This document shows, one piece after another, positions 1 through 9,188 of a DNA stretch of 64,000 nt. The position numbers and the translations under genes are program-made. The notes under the pieces were generated by a model. The model saw only the letters and a program-made list of their open reading frames with translations, ran no database searches and was not told where the DNA came from. Source of the stretch: Caballeronia glebae (GTDB taxonomy: Bacteria; Pseudomonadota; Gammaproteobacteria; Burkholderiales; Burkholderiaceae); contig NZ_FCOJ02000034.1 of assembly GCF_001545035.1 (NCBI RefSeq), positions 16,876-80,875 on the forward strand, in the 5' to 3' direction. Numbering within the stretch: the first letter of the stretch is position 1; each line of letters starts with the position of its first letter.

Positions 1-132
1 GGTGCCGCCGCATCCGGCCAACGCGAACGTAAGCGTGGCTATCGCCGATGCGGCAAGCATCCCCATGCGCCAATGCGCAGGCCTAATTAAAAGCTCGTCT
101 TCAGCGCGGCACGCGCTGACATCGTTCTTCAT
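1..132 (-). CDS. Lipoprotein, N-terminal fragment (runs off the window)
   Basis: The minus-strand ATG at 132 is preceded by a good ribosome binding site (AAGGAG, about 6 nt upstream). The 44 visible codons give a short charged leader, a hydrophobic stretch and a lipobox ending LAGC at about residue 41, followed by GGT, so this is a lipoprotein exported by the Sec route. The leader before the hydrophobic core is unusually long (about 22 residues), so an internal Met at residue 23 or 25 could be the real start. The mature protein lies outside the window, so its function cannot be told. Efflux adaptor lipoproteins of Burkholderia often begin this way, but nothing here proves that. Confidence 0.65.
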   Translation of the reverse strand, partial: MKNDVSACRAEDELLIRPAHWRMGMLAASAIATLTFALAGCGGT

Positions 133-448
133 GGTGCTCTCCTTCGGTTTCGTTGAAGTGCGCTACAGCATCGAAGACGATGTTGCGGCCGCGATTTCGA
201 AGGGGCGCGCTCATTTGTTTCGCTAATAAAGCACGCATTATTCAAATTCTGTCGGTACACGTCGTCCTCAATCCTGAGTGGCTCGACGCGATGCGCCCAC
301 ATCGGCGTTCGCAGCGACTTACGACTTGATCTCGTTCGTCATCCGAGTCGGAGACTACCGAGATGCGCAGGTCGCCGCACGGCAACGCCTACTCGGCGTA
401 CGGTTGCGGCGGATGATTTCACGTTCGACCAAACAACAGGTGACGACG

Positions 449-1591
449 ATGACAAAATTTGCTTTAAGAACGCCCGCCTTAGCCGCTACGATTGCCTTCG
501 GCATGGCAACCAGCGCGTTCGCTCAACAGGTTCAGGTCCGTGGCGCGGTGGTGCAACTGACCGTGCCGGATACGGAATCCCAAGCCGCTCCCGACTCTAG
601 TTTCGCCACCGTCAAGGCGATGGCGCTGCCACAAGCCGGGACCGCGCCGCCGACGGCGGCGGAGTCGGAGACTCAGGCGCCGAATGTGAACTTCGGCCCC
701 ATGGGCTCGTCCGCCGGCGCAACGGGAAGCGGGGTGCAGTCGCCCGTTCGGGTCGCGCCGGCATTGACCGGCGGAGCCCGCTCGCAGGACGCGCAGAGTC
801 AAGAGTTCGGCACGTCGGGACAGCCTTTCAATACTTCGCGAGTCCTGACGCCGAGCACCTACGCGTTCAGCCCGACAGGCTGGCTGACTTTCAGCACGCC
901 CAGCGGCGGATATCGATGCTCCGCGTCGCTCATCAAGCCAGGAGTTGTGGTGACTGCGGCTCACTGCGTCGCCCTCTTCGGCAGCAACAAGCTCTATTCG
1001 AACTGGAAGTTCGCGCCTGCGTATAACAACGGCACCGCTCCATATGGCGTCTGGGGCGTGAGCGGCGTCTGGCTGATGACTTCGTACTACAACGGCAGCG
1101 ATTCATGCGCGCAGCGAGGCGTGATCTGTTCGAACGACCTCGCGGTTCTGAGGCTCACGCCGCAAAACGGGGCCTACCCCGGTTCGAGAACGGGATACTA
1201 CGGCTACGCTTGGAACGGTTGGGGCCTAAACTCCGCAAAACAGTCGCTCCTAACTCAGCTCGGCTATCCGGCGGGACTCGATTACGGCGTGATCATGCAG
1301 CGCAACGATTCTCAGAGCTACGTTTCGGCGAGCCTTTCCAACAATACGATCATCGGTACGGCAATGAACGGGGGATCGAGCGGCGGGCCGTGGATCAACA
1401 ACTTCGGCCCCGGTGGCGTGCGTAACGGCGTGCCTTACGGCTCGTACTCCGCCCGGGAAATCGTGACAGGCGTGACCAGCTGGGGCTATACCAACCCGAA
1501 CGTCCTCCAGGCCGGCGCGTCGCCGTTCACGTCGAACAACATCGTGCCGCTCGTGAATGCGGCTTGCACCAACGCCGGAAACGCGTGCTGA
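449..1591 (+). CDS. Secreted trypsin-like serine endopeptidase with pro-region
   Basis: This is a 380-residue secreted serine protease of the chymotrypsin/V8 type. The ATG at 449 was chosen because it begins a clear signal peptide (charged start, hydrophobic core, cleavage near AFA-QQ at residue 25), although the frame is open further upstream. A low-complexity Pro/Ser/Thr/Gln-rich pro-region of about 110 residues follows. The catalytic triad is visible: His172 in TAAHC, Asp230 in SNDLAVL and Ser311 in GGSSGGP. Several cysteines suggest disulfides in the exported enzyme. A convergent gene about 100 bp downstream encodes a second exported protein similar only to the signal and pro-region. Substrate specificity cannot be read from the sequence. 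Confidence 0.88.
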   Translation: MTKFALRTPALAATIAFGMATSAFAQQVQVRGAVVQLTVPDTESQAAPDSSFATVKAMALPQAGTAPPTAAESETQAPNVNFGPMGSSAGATGSGVQSPVRVAPALTGGARSQDAQSQEFGTSGQPFNTSRVLTPSTYAFSPTGWLTFSTPSGGYRCSASLIKPGVVVTAAHCVALFGSNKLYSNWKFAPAYNNGTAPYGVWGVSGVWLMTSYYNGSDSCAQRGVICSNDLAVLRLTPQNGAYPGSRTGYYGYAWNGWGLNSAKQSLLTQLGYPAGLDYGVIMQRNDSQSYVSASLSNNTIIGTAMNGGSSGGPWINNFGPGGVRNGVPYGSYSAREIVTGVTSWGYTNPNVLQAGASPFTSNNIVPLVNAACTNAGNAC

Positions 1592-1697
1592 CGGATTGAA
1601 GGCGGCGTGAGAGGGTAATGCATATCGAAGAGGAGCGCGACCGCCCCGTTTGGGCAAGGCGCTGGATTCGTCCAGCACCTTGCTGTTTCACGTTCCA

Positions 1698-2039
1698 CTA
1701 TTGACCGGTCCGAAGATCGCGTTCGGGCGCGACCTGAACCGGCGACTGCTCACCGCTACCCGCGCTGCCCTCAGCGCTTCCCGTCGGGCCAGGATGGATC
1801 CCGGGTGCCAGCCCGCGCGATTGCGCCTCGGATGGAGGCTGGACGTTCGTGTGCGGAAGCGGCATCGGCTGCGCCTGCGAGAAATCGAGCCCCGCGTTCG
1901 ACTGCGACGTCGGATTGGATGGCCTTACTCCGCCTGTCACGGATTGCACCTGCTGAGGAAAGGCATTGCCGGCGATGCCGAGCGCCATAAGCGCGAGCGA
2001 CGCCGTTTTCCCTACAGAATTGAAAGAAGCCATTGTCAT
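1698..2039 (-). CDS. Small secreted protein resembling the neighbouring protease pro-region
   Basis: About 113 residues with a signal peptide (start MTMASF, cleavage near AFP-QQ). The start is preceded by GTGAGGTG; an upstream in-frame start would add 21 residues without a signal. The mature part is Pro/Ser/Gln-rich and aligns with the pro-region of the convergent protease: PMPLP versus AMALP, then GSAGSGEQSPVQVAPE versus GATGSGVQSPVRVAPA. No protease domain follows. It may be a free-standing propeptide acting as inhibitor or chaperone of the protease, or the remnant of a duplicated protease gene. The intact signal, start and ribosome site favour a functional gene. Function is inferred only. 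Confidence 0.6.
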   Translation of the reverse strand: MTMASFNSVGKTASLALMALGIAGNAFPQQVQSVTGGVRPSNPTSQSNAGLDFSQAQPMPLPHTNVQPPSEAQSRGLAPGIHPGPTGSAEGSAGSGEQSPVQVAPERDLRTGQ

Positions 2040-2109
2040 CACCTCACGGTTCTTCGAGGTCTCGGAGAGATGTGCTCCGCACCTCGATACTGCTCGCGAC
2101 AACCCTAGC

Positions 2110-3156
2110 GTGCAATAGCGCCGGTTAAGTCACATGGGGCGTCTGAATTATCCGCCTGCGTCAAAGCGATGAACGGCGCCCAACGTTCCCGGGACGCTCG
2201 AATTGAAGGCATTTTCAGAAAGCCTCCAAAAAGGCGAACAACGGATCTGAAGTGTGTAGCATATCGGCGCGACGCAGCTCGCCTCAGATTGTTGTCAAAC
2301 ATGAGCAAGGAGATCGGCCAGTTGGTGGGCCAAGCCCGCTAGAAAAGGATCGATGACGAAAACCACTACGGTGCCGTCGCCTCTCACGGGGCTGAGCAGT
2401 GGAAAGTGTATGGGCTCGATAAACCGAAGGAACACCCTTACGTCGCAGGGGTCGAACGCCTTATTTCGGCTGTCTAACTGTCCAATCGTGTTCAATCGTC
2501 GGTTCTGTACGCGACGGGAACCGACCTGTATTTGTATCTCCCGCGTAGGCGCTGGGTTGGTCGTCGCGCGCGACGGCTGTCAATTTCCGGTCAATATTGT
2601 GGAAGAGCGACATGTCATGCTGACGCAGTCCATATCCACCGCGCCCTTGACAATGTTGAAGCGAAGCGTTTACGGCCTCACGGATCATACGACGAAATGG
2701 TTGCCGCGATCGATTTCTCGCTGCAGGGGATCCGATCGCCTTATGGCCGCCCGTGGTGCTACGTATCACCATCTGAGCTGCGATTCTGAAGGAGAGGCAG
2801 TGCCTGCCGCGCATGCGCCGCGATTATAAAGTCGAAAGACTCTCCACTTGCCGGGCTGGCCCACACGGTTCATCGAGACCCTCCTGAGCCCGTGCTCGCT
2901 CGATTCGGTGAGCCCCGTGCGCACCAATCCGATGAGCCGCACCTTTTGCGACGATGGTAGGTGCGGGATTGTTCACGTGTTCCAGGCACACGATCCATTG
3001 AGACTCATGCGTGCGAGAGTCGTTGTCCGAATCGATTGCAACGTGATACTGGCCGTGCCGGGCACACTTTCGCTGTGCATGACCTCCACGCGCGACAACC
3101 GATCCAATCGCAACGCAACCTGACCGAAGCGACCAAAAAGACGCAAAAATCGGCAT
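2110..3156. other. About 1 kb without a convincing gene
   Basis: Short open frames exist on both strands, but none has a good ribosome site together with recognisable protein features. Plus-strand text around 2300-2800 reads like fragments of coding sequence in shifting frames, so a decayed gene is possible. No known family could be named. Confidence 0.4.
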
Positions 3157-5289
3157 TCAATCATCCTCGATGCCGCACTTATCCGATGCGACATTGCCTG
3201 CACCCACGTTCTCCTCCGCGTTGCGGCGTCGCTGTTCGTCTGCGTCGAGCAGGCGGTTATCTGCGGTTGCGATGCCATTGGCGAACGTCTGCCGCTTCGC
3301 ACGGCCGCGCGAACCGTCGCGGATGTTCGTCGGTGCCATGTTGGGCGCGAACGGACCGCCTGGCACCGCGCTCATGCGCAGGATTTGCGGCGCGGCGGCG
3401 CTCGTCCCTTCGAACGGAATGGACGAACTGCTGCGCGTACCGGCGGCCATCACGCCCTTGCGAACGATGGAGCGGTCGGACACGGCCGCGACACTTGGCG
3501 CGGCCTGAAAAGACGGATCGCGATGCTGATCGAAGCCCGTCGACGAATACGGCGCGGTCGCCTCGCCGTCTCGCTGATAGCCACCGACGACGCAAGGCTT
3601 CGCCCCTGTCGCGATGGAACTGAGCGTGCCCTCGCGACGAATCCAGCTCGCGGGCGACGCGCCGTCGTAGTCCTGCTGCGCCGTGTAGGGGTCGAAGCGC
3701 ACGTAGTCGTCGTCGTCGAAACGCGACTGGCGGCCGCGCGGCGGAAAGCCATCGGGCGTCTCGTTGCGTTGTACCCACGCTTGCACGGTGACCTGATTCG
3801 CGCCGGTATTGGTGAGTTGGATCATCCAGTCGCCGTGAGGCGCGGGCTGCCGCTTTGGGTCGCGCGTCATCGTGGGCGCGAGCGCGACGAGAATCATCGG
3901 CGCGGCGCCACGCGCTCCAACGCCGCGATGCACGACCGTGCACAGGCATCTTCCCTGATGCGTCCACGTTCCGACATGCCGAAATGCGATGACGCCGCTC
4001 GCCGCGCCGCCCGTTGCTACGGCTTCCGGATCCACATTCGCGGCGCCCGGTGGCACGACGTTCACCTTGATCGTCGCCGGGTCCGCGTCTCCGGGGAGCC
4101 AGATCTCGACGAAGCTCGGCGTCAGGCATTCGGGCATCACGCGCCAACGCAGCGTTTTCGTCTTGCCCGCGTCCATCGTCAGCGTGCCATGACAGCGGTC
4201 GAGATTGCTGTTGCCGGCAGGAAGGACGATCGAGCACGCGTTGGTGTCGGCGAGTTCGTCCATCGCCTCTTCCAGCATCGAGCTACCGTCATGCGGTCCC
4301 GCGAAATAGCCGTAGCTCATATTGATGAACGCCCGGCAATCCGCGCCCGCTATATCCTGCGCGCGCGTGATGATGTAGCGGAACGCGTCCAGCGCTTGCG
4401 CGTCGAGCCAGAGGCCGGATGTATCGCGCACGGTCCGCCCGGGCTGGCGGAATTGCACGGCGATCAGGGCGGCGATGGGTGCGGGCACTGCGCTGCCGTC
4501 CGGCAAAGGCGGCGGCGGACGCAGCGGATGAGCGCCTGCCGCGAGATCCAGCGTCGCCGTGCCATGCGCCCAACGCCGCGCGACCGACGTGTTGCCCGCC
4601 GCGAGATACACCGCATCTTCGTCGATCGCGCCGCCCAGAGCCGCGTTCGTCATAAGCTTGCGCATTTCGGCTTCGAGCATCTCGCGCCCGTAGCCGAGAC
4701 CGGCCGCAGAGTTGTCGGGATCATCCTGATTCCAGAAGCACCGCACGCGCGACGCCGCGCCTCCCGCGTCGGCATAAAAATGCTGATGGGCAAACGCGAT
4801 CCCGTCATCGCAGACGCCCACCACGGCCTTGCCGAAAGCGGTGTTCTGCGACGCCGATGCGCGTTGCCGCTGGTCGGACGTATTGACGGCATCACCGCGA
4901 AGCGGCTCGCCGGCGAGCACCGGCGTAGCAAGCGTGAAGCGTTCGATCATTCCGTTCAGCTCGACGTCCAGATGTTCGAGAAACGCGAGCGTGACGAAGG
5001 CCGTGCAGAAGCGGGTCGCCTCCAGTCCTGCCGGCGGATAGCGATAGAGTTCCGACATCCAGATCCAGTCCTTGCCCGAGGCGATATTGGCGAGGTCCCA
5101 CGCCCTCGCGACATTCCGTTTCGCTTCAATGGCGATCGGCACGAATCCCGCAGGCATGCCGCCGAGCTCGTCGAAATGCGTCGCGACCGCCCAAACGAGA
5201 TACGGATCGAGGCGCGGCAACGCCAGCACGGCAGCGTGCGCGGGCGGCAGCCACGCCGCGGCGGTATCCACTTCCCAGACCGGAGCCAT
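3157..5289 (-). CDS. Subtilisin-like (S8) serine peptidase, predicted cytoplasmic
   Basis: A 710-residue S8 peptidase. The triad and oxyanion residues are visible: Asp161 in VGVCDDGIA, His242 in AHGTATL, Asn360 in LPAGNSN and Ser630 in GTSAAAPQ. About 150 residues precede the catalytic Asp, and a roughly 200-residue beta-rich insert lies between the Asn and Ser blocks. No signal peptide or membrane segment is apparent at the N terminus, which is unusual because most bacterial subtilases are exported. The ATG at 5289 has a strong ribosome site (AGGGAGG) and lies 9 nt after the stop of the PAP2 gene, so the two are surely co-transcribed. Family certain, substrate unknown. Confidence 0.88.
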   Translation of the reverse strand: MAPVWEVDTAAAWLPPAHAAVLALPRLDPYLVWAVATHFDELGGMPAGFVPIAIEAKRNVARAWDLANIASGKDWIWMSELYRYPPAGLEATRFCTAFVTLAFLEHLDVELNGMIERFTLATPVLAGEPLRGDAVNTSDQRQRASASQNTAFGKAVVGVCDDGIAFAHQHFYADAGGAASRVRCFWNQDDPDNSAAGLGYGREMLEAEMRKLMTNAALGGAIDEDAVYLAAGNTSVARRWAHGTATLDLAAGAHPLRPPPPLPDGSAVPAPIAALIAVQFRQPGRTVRDTSGLWLDAQALDAFRYIITRAQDIAGADCRAFINMSYGYFAGPHDGSSMLEEAMDELADTNACSIVLPAGNSNLDRCHGTLTMDAGKTKTLRWRVMPECLTPSFVEIWLPGDADPATIKVNVVPPGAANVDPEAVATGGAASGVIAFRHVGTWTHQGRCLCTVVHRGVGARGAAPMILVALAPTMTRDPKRQPAPHGDWMIQLTNTGANQVTVQAWVQRNETPDGFPPRGRQSRFDDDDYVRFDPYTAQQDYDGASPASWIRREGTLSSIATGAKPCVVGGYQRDGEATAPYSSTGFDQHRDPSFQAAPSVAAVSDRSIVRKGVMAAGTRSSSSIPFEGTSAAAPQILRMSAVPGGPFAPNMAPTNIRDGSRGRAKRQTFANGIATADNRLLDADEQRRRNAEENVGAGNVASDKCGIEDD

Positions 5290-5298
5290 GCTGCCTCC

Positions 5299-6519
5299 CT
5301 ACGCGCGGTTAGCCTTCAGGCTATTGCCGTTCCACTCGTTCGTGGCCTGTTTCCAGAGCCACGCGAGCATCCGCGAACCATCGCGCGTCTGCCTCGGCTC
5401 GTCGATCTCGATGTGCTGATAGTTCGGCACGGCTTTGGGTGAGTTCGCCGGAGGCGGTCCGAACGTGCCTTGCCATTCGAGCGGCTCCTGGTCGGAGAAG
5501 TCCTTCGTGCCATCGAAGTTCTCACCCCTAAAAACGCGCGGCACGTAGGTCTTCCGAACCGTCCCGATATCGCAGCGATGCACGAAATACTCGGCGAGCG
5601 TCGTGCCGAGCAGGTGTCCCGCCGCCGTGTCCACGGGGAAGTGCACGCCCGCGATGGTCCGGTTGACCGCGACGCGCCGCGCCTGCGCGTAGAGCTGCGT
5701 GCGCAGCATGTTCGACTGCACCGCGCCGCCCGAGAGGGATTCCTTTCGAAGATCATCGAAGAACTTGGCCATTACGCCCGCGACGATGTACGCCTGAGTC
5801 GAATGGCCGCTCGGCAGCGAGCCATGGCCCGGCGTAGGGATCATCGGCTGAACCTGCGGCGAATAGTCAATCGCGCGGCTGCATGCGAGCGCGTGCTTGA
5901 AACGCATCTCCACGGCAATCGCGAAGCGCACCACTGTGCTCAGCAGTTCCAGCGTCTTCGGCGTGCGTTGCGGGCTCAGGAAGAGAATCGTGCCCCAGAA
6001 CTGCGTCTGCGGGCCCATCTGCAGTAAGGTTTCGTTCGCGCGCTCGCCGCGGAGGTCGGAATAGCGGTCCATGAAGATCAGCTGATCCTCGAAGACTTTC
6101 GTACCCGGCCGATGCATCTCGACGACAGGCAGCGGCCCGTCGAACGACGGCTCCGTCCCGTTGGCGTCCATCGTGGCGGCGCGGTGCCACAGCGACACGC
6201 CCTTGCGGTCGGGCGACAACGTGAATGCCAGATTCGATATCAGCTCGAAATCGAACACGTTCGCACGCACCCAGTCGTCCCAGCGCCAGAGCTGACCGTT
6301 ATCGTCGAGATGGTCGATGCCGTCGTTCTCTTCGCTGCCGATTTCGAAGACGTTCTTGTTCCACGGACCGCAAATGCCGTCGCGGTGGCCGATTAGAGCA
6401 TTCGTCTGCGCTTCGAAGTCGCCGAGGATGTCGCCCGCGCTGCCCACTCCGCCGACGCCCCCTACCCCCCCTACTCCTCCCACGCCGCCTACGCCACCCA
6501 CACCGCCGAGAGTCGTCAT
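5299..6519 (-). CDS. PAP2-superfamily phosphatase / vanadium-haloperoxidase-like protein
   Basis: A 406-residue protein with the PAP2/vanadium-dependent haloperoxidase signature: Lys208-x6-Arg215, PSGHS at 236-240 with His239, and Arg287-x5-His293 (NRTIAGVH). These residues bind phosphate or vanadate, so the enzyme either hydrolyses a phosphoester or oxidises halides; the sequence does not separate the two. No signal peptide or obvious transmembrane helices are seen, so it is probably a soluble haloperoxidase-like member. Residues 5-26 are a pure Gly-Gly-Val tandem repeat. The ribosome site AGAGGTGA precedes the ATG. It lies between the cyclase-like gene (56 nt upstream) and the subtilase gene (9 nt downstream). 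Confidence 0.85.
   Translation of the reverse strand: MTTLGGVGGVGGVGGVGGVGGVGGVGSAGDILGDFEAQTNALIGHRDGICGPWNKNVFEIGSEENDGIDHLDDNGQLWRWDDWVRANVFDFELISNLAFTLSPDRKGVSLWHRAATMDANGTEPSFDGPLPVVEMHRPGTKVFEDQLIFMDRYSDLRGERANETLLQMGPQTQFWGTILFLSPQRTPKTLELLSTVVRFAIAVEMRFKHALACSRAIDYSPQVQPMIPTPGHGSLPSGHSTQAYIVAGVMAKFFDDLRKESLSGGAVQSNMLRTQLYAQARRVAVNRTIAGVHFPVDTAAGHLLGTTLAEYFVHRCDIGTVRKTYVPRVFRGENFDGTKDFSDQEPLEWQGTFGPPPANSPKAVPNYQHIEIDEPRQTRDGSRMLAWLWKQATNEWNGNSLKANRA
6442..6507 (-). repeat. In-frame 9-bp tandem repeat coding Gly-Gly-Val
   Basis: Seven imperfect 9-bp units encode repeated GGV tripeptides at residues 5-26 of the PAP2 protein. Because the unit is a multiple of three, copy-number change would alter N-terminal length without breaking the frame. 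Third-position variation between units shows the array is not brand new. Confidence 0.9.
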
Positions 6520-6575
6520 TCGTTCACCTCTTTGCTTTTATTGAGGGGTGCCTCCGGAACAATCGCGCGCCGGCG

Positions 6576-8375
6576 CTAATGCAGGGGCAATCCGGCGCGC
6601 CGCAGCGCGTCCGACCAAATCCGCCCCGTTTCGAATGCGGCGCTCGGCGAGCGTTCGAGAAAACCGTGCACCGTGAGTTGTGGCTCGATCGCAAGCACCT
6701 TGTTGATCGTCAGCCGGGCGTCATCGACGAGGCCAAGTTCGGCTTGCGCGATGGCGAGTGCGCGCAGCGTCGATGTGTTGTTCGGACTATTGCGCAACGA
6801 GTGTCTGGCGAGTTCGATCACGCGCTCGTACTGACGCGCCGAGAGCGCCGCCGTCGCGCAGAGCGACTCATAGAAGCTGCGCAGCGGATCAAGCGGCGAA
6901 AGCGCGAGCGCGCGCCCCGTCGATGCGACGGCTTCCTCCCCTTCGCCCCTGAACGCATGCAGCGTGCCCTTGAGCAGCCACGCGAGCGAGTCGTTCGGGT
7001 TGATTTCAAGCGCACGTTCGTAGCAGCTTTCGCCGGCATCGAGCTGCTTCAGCAGATTCGTGCGCACGAAGCCCTCGATCGCCAGCGCCATCGACGAGCG
7101 CGAATCGGCATCGAGCGCGCGCCGCGCGCAGGCGAGCGCGGAATGGGCCTCGCCGATCCGGTCCGTCGTCCAGCCGCGGTTAAAACGCAGAACGTGCCAC
7201 TTCGCGAGCCACGCATACGGCGCCGACTGACGGCGCGCGCGGTCCGCGAGCACGTCGAGCATCTGGCCCGCGCGCTCGAATTCGTCACGCGCGCCGCGAT
7301 GCATGAGCGCGATGGAACTCAGGAGCAAAGTCGAACTTTCGAGCGTCGGCAACGCCTGGCTGCGTGTGCGGTCCAGTTCGTGCGCGACGATCGCCGTGCA
7401 CACCGCGGTATGGATGCGCGCGACGAGCGCACTTTCTCCGCCGACCACGGCTTCGATTCTGTCGCCGAGCGTTTCCGCCCAGACCACGGATTCGAGCTTC
7501 GCGTCGGCCAGTTCGACCGAAAGCACGATCTTGCCTCCGCACGTCCGATACGCGCCCGAGAGCACGTAGCACGCACCGAGCAGCACGCCCGCCTGCGACG
7601 CGCTCGTGTATTGGTCGCGCAACATGCTCGTCGAGAGACGCGAGATCACACGGAGTTCATCGCTGCCCGAAAGACCGGCGATGATGTCGTCGGCGAGAAT
7701 TTCGCCCAGCACGTCGTGGTCCGCTTCGCGAGCGCGCGACGCAAACGGGATCACCGCGATCGATGGCCGCAGCACGCCGCCGCCCGTCGCATTGGGCGCA
7801 ATCACCGGTTGCGGTCCCGGGCCGCCGAGCCGGTATGCATGCACCGGCTGGGCGAGATGCCGCAGATGACATTCGCCGAGATCCTCGATACATGAATCGA
7901 ACACGCCAGCGAGCCGCTCCTGCACGGATGCCGAGATGACGATCTCACCGGGCCCCGCGAGGTTGTAGAGGCGCGCCGCCAGATTCACGCCGCGCCCATA
8001 GACATCGCGCTCGTCGGCGAAGAGTTCGGTTTCGTGGAGGCTCTCGCGCAGCATGAGGGGCTCGGCGCGCGTCTCGCTGTCACCGCTCGCGCCCGCGCTC
8101 AGCCGGCAGGCTTCCTGGATCTCGAGTGCGCAGCGCGCGGCGGGCAACGCATGCTCGAACAGCATCATGAGGCCGTCGCCCTCGGTGCGGATCAGGCGGC
8201 CGTGATGGCCAGGCACGATGCAGCCTTCGATCCGCGCGCGCAAATTGCGCCAGCGCGCGGCGGTGCCCGCCTCGTCGGCTTCCGCCAGCCGGCACGACTC
8301 GACGAGATCGGCGAAGAGAATCGTGCGCACGAGTCGTTGCAATACATTGGACGTATCGGCGAGTTCCACATTCAT
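6576..8375 (-). CDS. Cyclase-homology domain protein with TolB-like and TPR regions
   Basis: A 599-residue signalling protein. Residues about 15-180 form a class III nucleotidyl cyclase homology domain, with metal aspartates Asp23 (FADLVES) and Asp67 (TEGDG) and the GRGVNLAARL block. The position usually held by the purine-selecting Lys before the second Asp is Arg, so true cyclase activity is uncertain. A TolB-like segment starts near residue 205 (SIAVIPF), and TPR-like helical repeats fill the C-terminal half. This architecture is common in Burkholderiaceae and Rhizobiales. It is first in a minus-strand run with the PAP2 and subtilase genes, suggesting a shared transcript. Confidence 0.83.
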   Translation of the reverse strand: MNVELADTSNVLQRLVRTILFADLVESCRLAEADEAGTAARWRNLRARIEGCIVPGHHGRLIRTEGDGLMMLFEHALPAARCALEIQEACRLSAGASGDSETRAEPLMLRESLHETELFADERDVYGRGVNLAARLYNLAGPGEIVISASVQERLAGVFDSCIEDLGECHLRHLAQPVHAYRLGGPGPQPVIAPNATGGGVLRPSIAVIPFASRAREADHDVLGEILADDIIAGLSGSDELRVISRLSTSMLRDQYTSASQAGVLLGACYVLSGAYRTCGGKIVLSVELADAKLESVVWAETLGDRIEAVVGGESALVARIHTAVCTAIVAHELDRTRSQALPTLESSTLLLSSIALMHRGARDEFERAGQMLDVLADRARRQSAPYAWLAKWHVLRFNRGWTTDRIGEAHSALACARRALDADSRSSMALAIEGFVRTNLLKQLDAGESCYERALEINPNDSLAWLLKGTLHAFRGEGEEAVASTGRALALSPLDPLRSFYESLCATAALSARQYERVIELARHSLRNSPNNTSTLRALAIAQAELGLVDDARLTINKVLAIEPQLTVHGFLERSPSAAFETGRIWSDALRRAGLPLH

Positions 8376-9188
8376 GTGACAAGGCCCGATTGATGGCCGC
8401 TTCCGTTCCTAGGAACCGAAGTTCCATGCTCCCACCGTCATCGCAACAATCGCAATAGGACGGCAGTCCCCGGATATCGCGCGGCGTCTTGATGACGATT
8501 GGAATGGGCCGCGACGCCCGGCATCTTTTACTTGCGCCGGATGTTTCGGGTGACGAAATGTACGACGCCAAACATAACGTAGTCATTGCGTTAGCGAATA
8601 GCAAGTCGGCATTGCATGTCGATGTGATCCGCCGCCGTTTGGGCTGCTTGTTCCAATTTTCCCGCGGTCGCGCGCGTATGAGGCGCACCAGAAAGAGGCG
8701 AGCTTATCGAGTGCCGGAGCAGGAGTCCGAAACGATACGAATGTTGCAATTGGCGTCAAAAGACGCGGCGCGCTTGCACTCGTCATCAATGTAAAAGGGC
8801 TGGGCAATCGGTGGCCCGTGCTAAAGGCGCTGCTTCACAGCACCGGATGCATCGATGTTCCATTAACCCTCTGATTTCGCTGTTGATCACACGAATGAGC
8901 CGCCGATCTCCTTCGTGCGCCTCGATTCTTTAAACGCCGTAAAAACCATCGAGCGATGCGTGGCAAACGCGGCCTCGTCGATATCAGCCTCACGCGATTC
9001 GCTCGTCGCGCGTCGCGCGCGGGCAACATCCCTTCTTTCACTGCCACAACTCGAACGTTCGTCATGCGAATTGGAAGTAATGGTGCGATGACGCACACAC
9101 ATGTATCATCCGTGCGGCATCGGCGTTGTATGCGTTTGCTTTGCTGCCTATACTGCGTTCGCCATCAGAGATGCTGCGAGGCACGCAT
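8376..9188. other. Divergent intergenic region, no convincing gene
   Basis: This region lies between the start of the cyclase-like gene (minus) and the binding-protein gene (plus). Small open frames on both strands lack ribosome sites and family features. It must hold the promoters of both flanking genes, but no clear operator was recognised. Confidence 0.45.

Noticed and set aside
2353..2829. Possible 158-codon gene
   Set aside because: No ribosome site, no family features and competing frames on both strands.
3385..5442. Long plus-strand frame (685 codons) over the subtilase gene
   Set aside because: It is Arg/Ala-rich and antisense to a gene with an intact catalytic triad and ribosome site; a GC-rich shadow frame.
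6442..6507. CRISPR-like or minisatellite array
   Set aside because: Units are 9 bp, direct, without spacers and in frame; it is a coding repeat.
6225..7895. Long plus-strand frame (556 codons) over the PAP2 and cyclase-like genes
   Set aside because: Crosses two well-supported minus-strand genes and has Arg-rich composition without domains.
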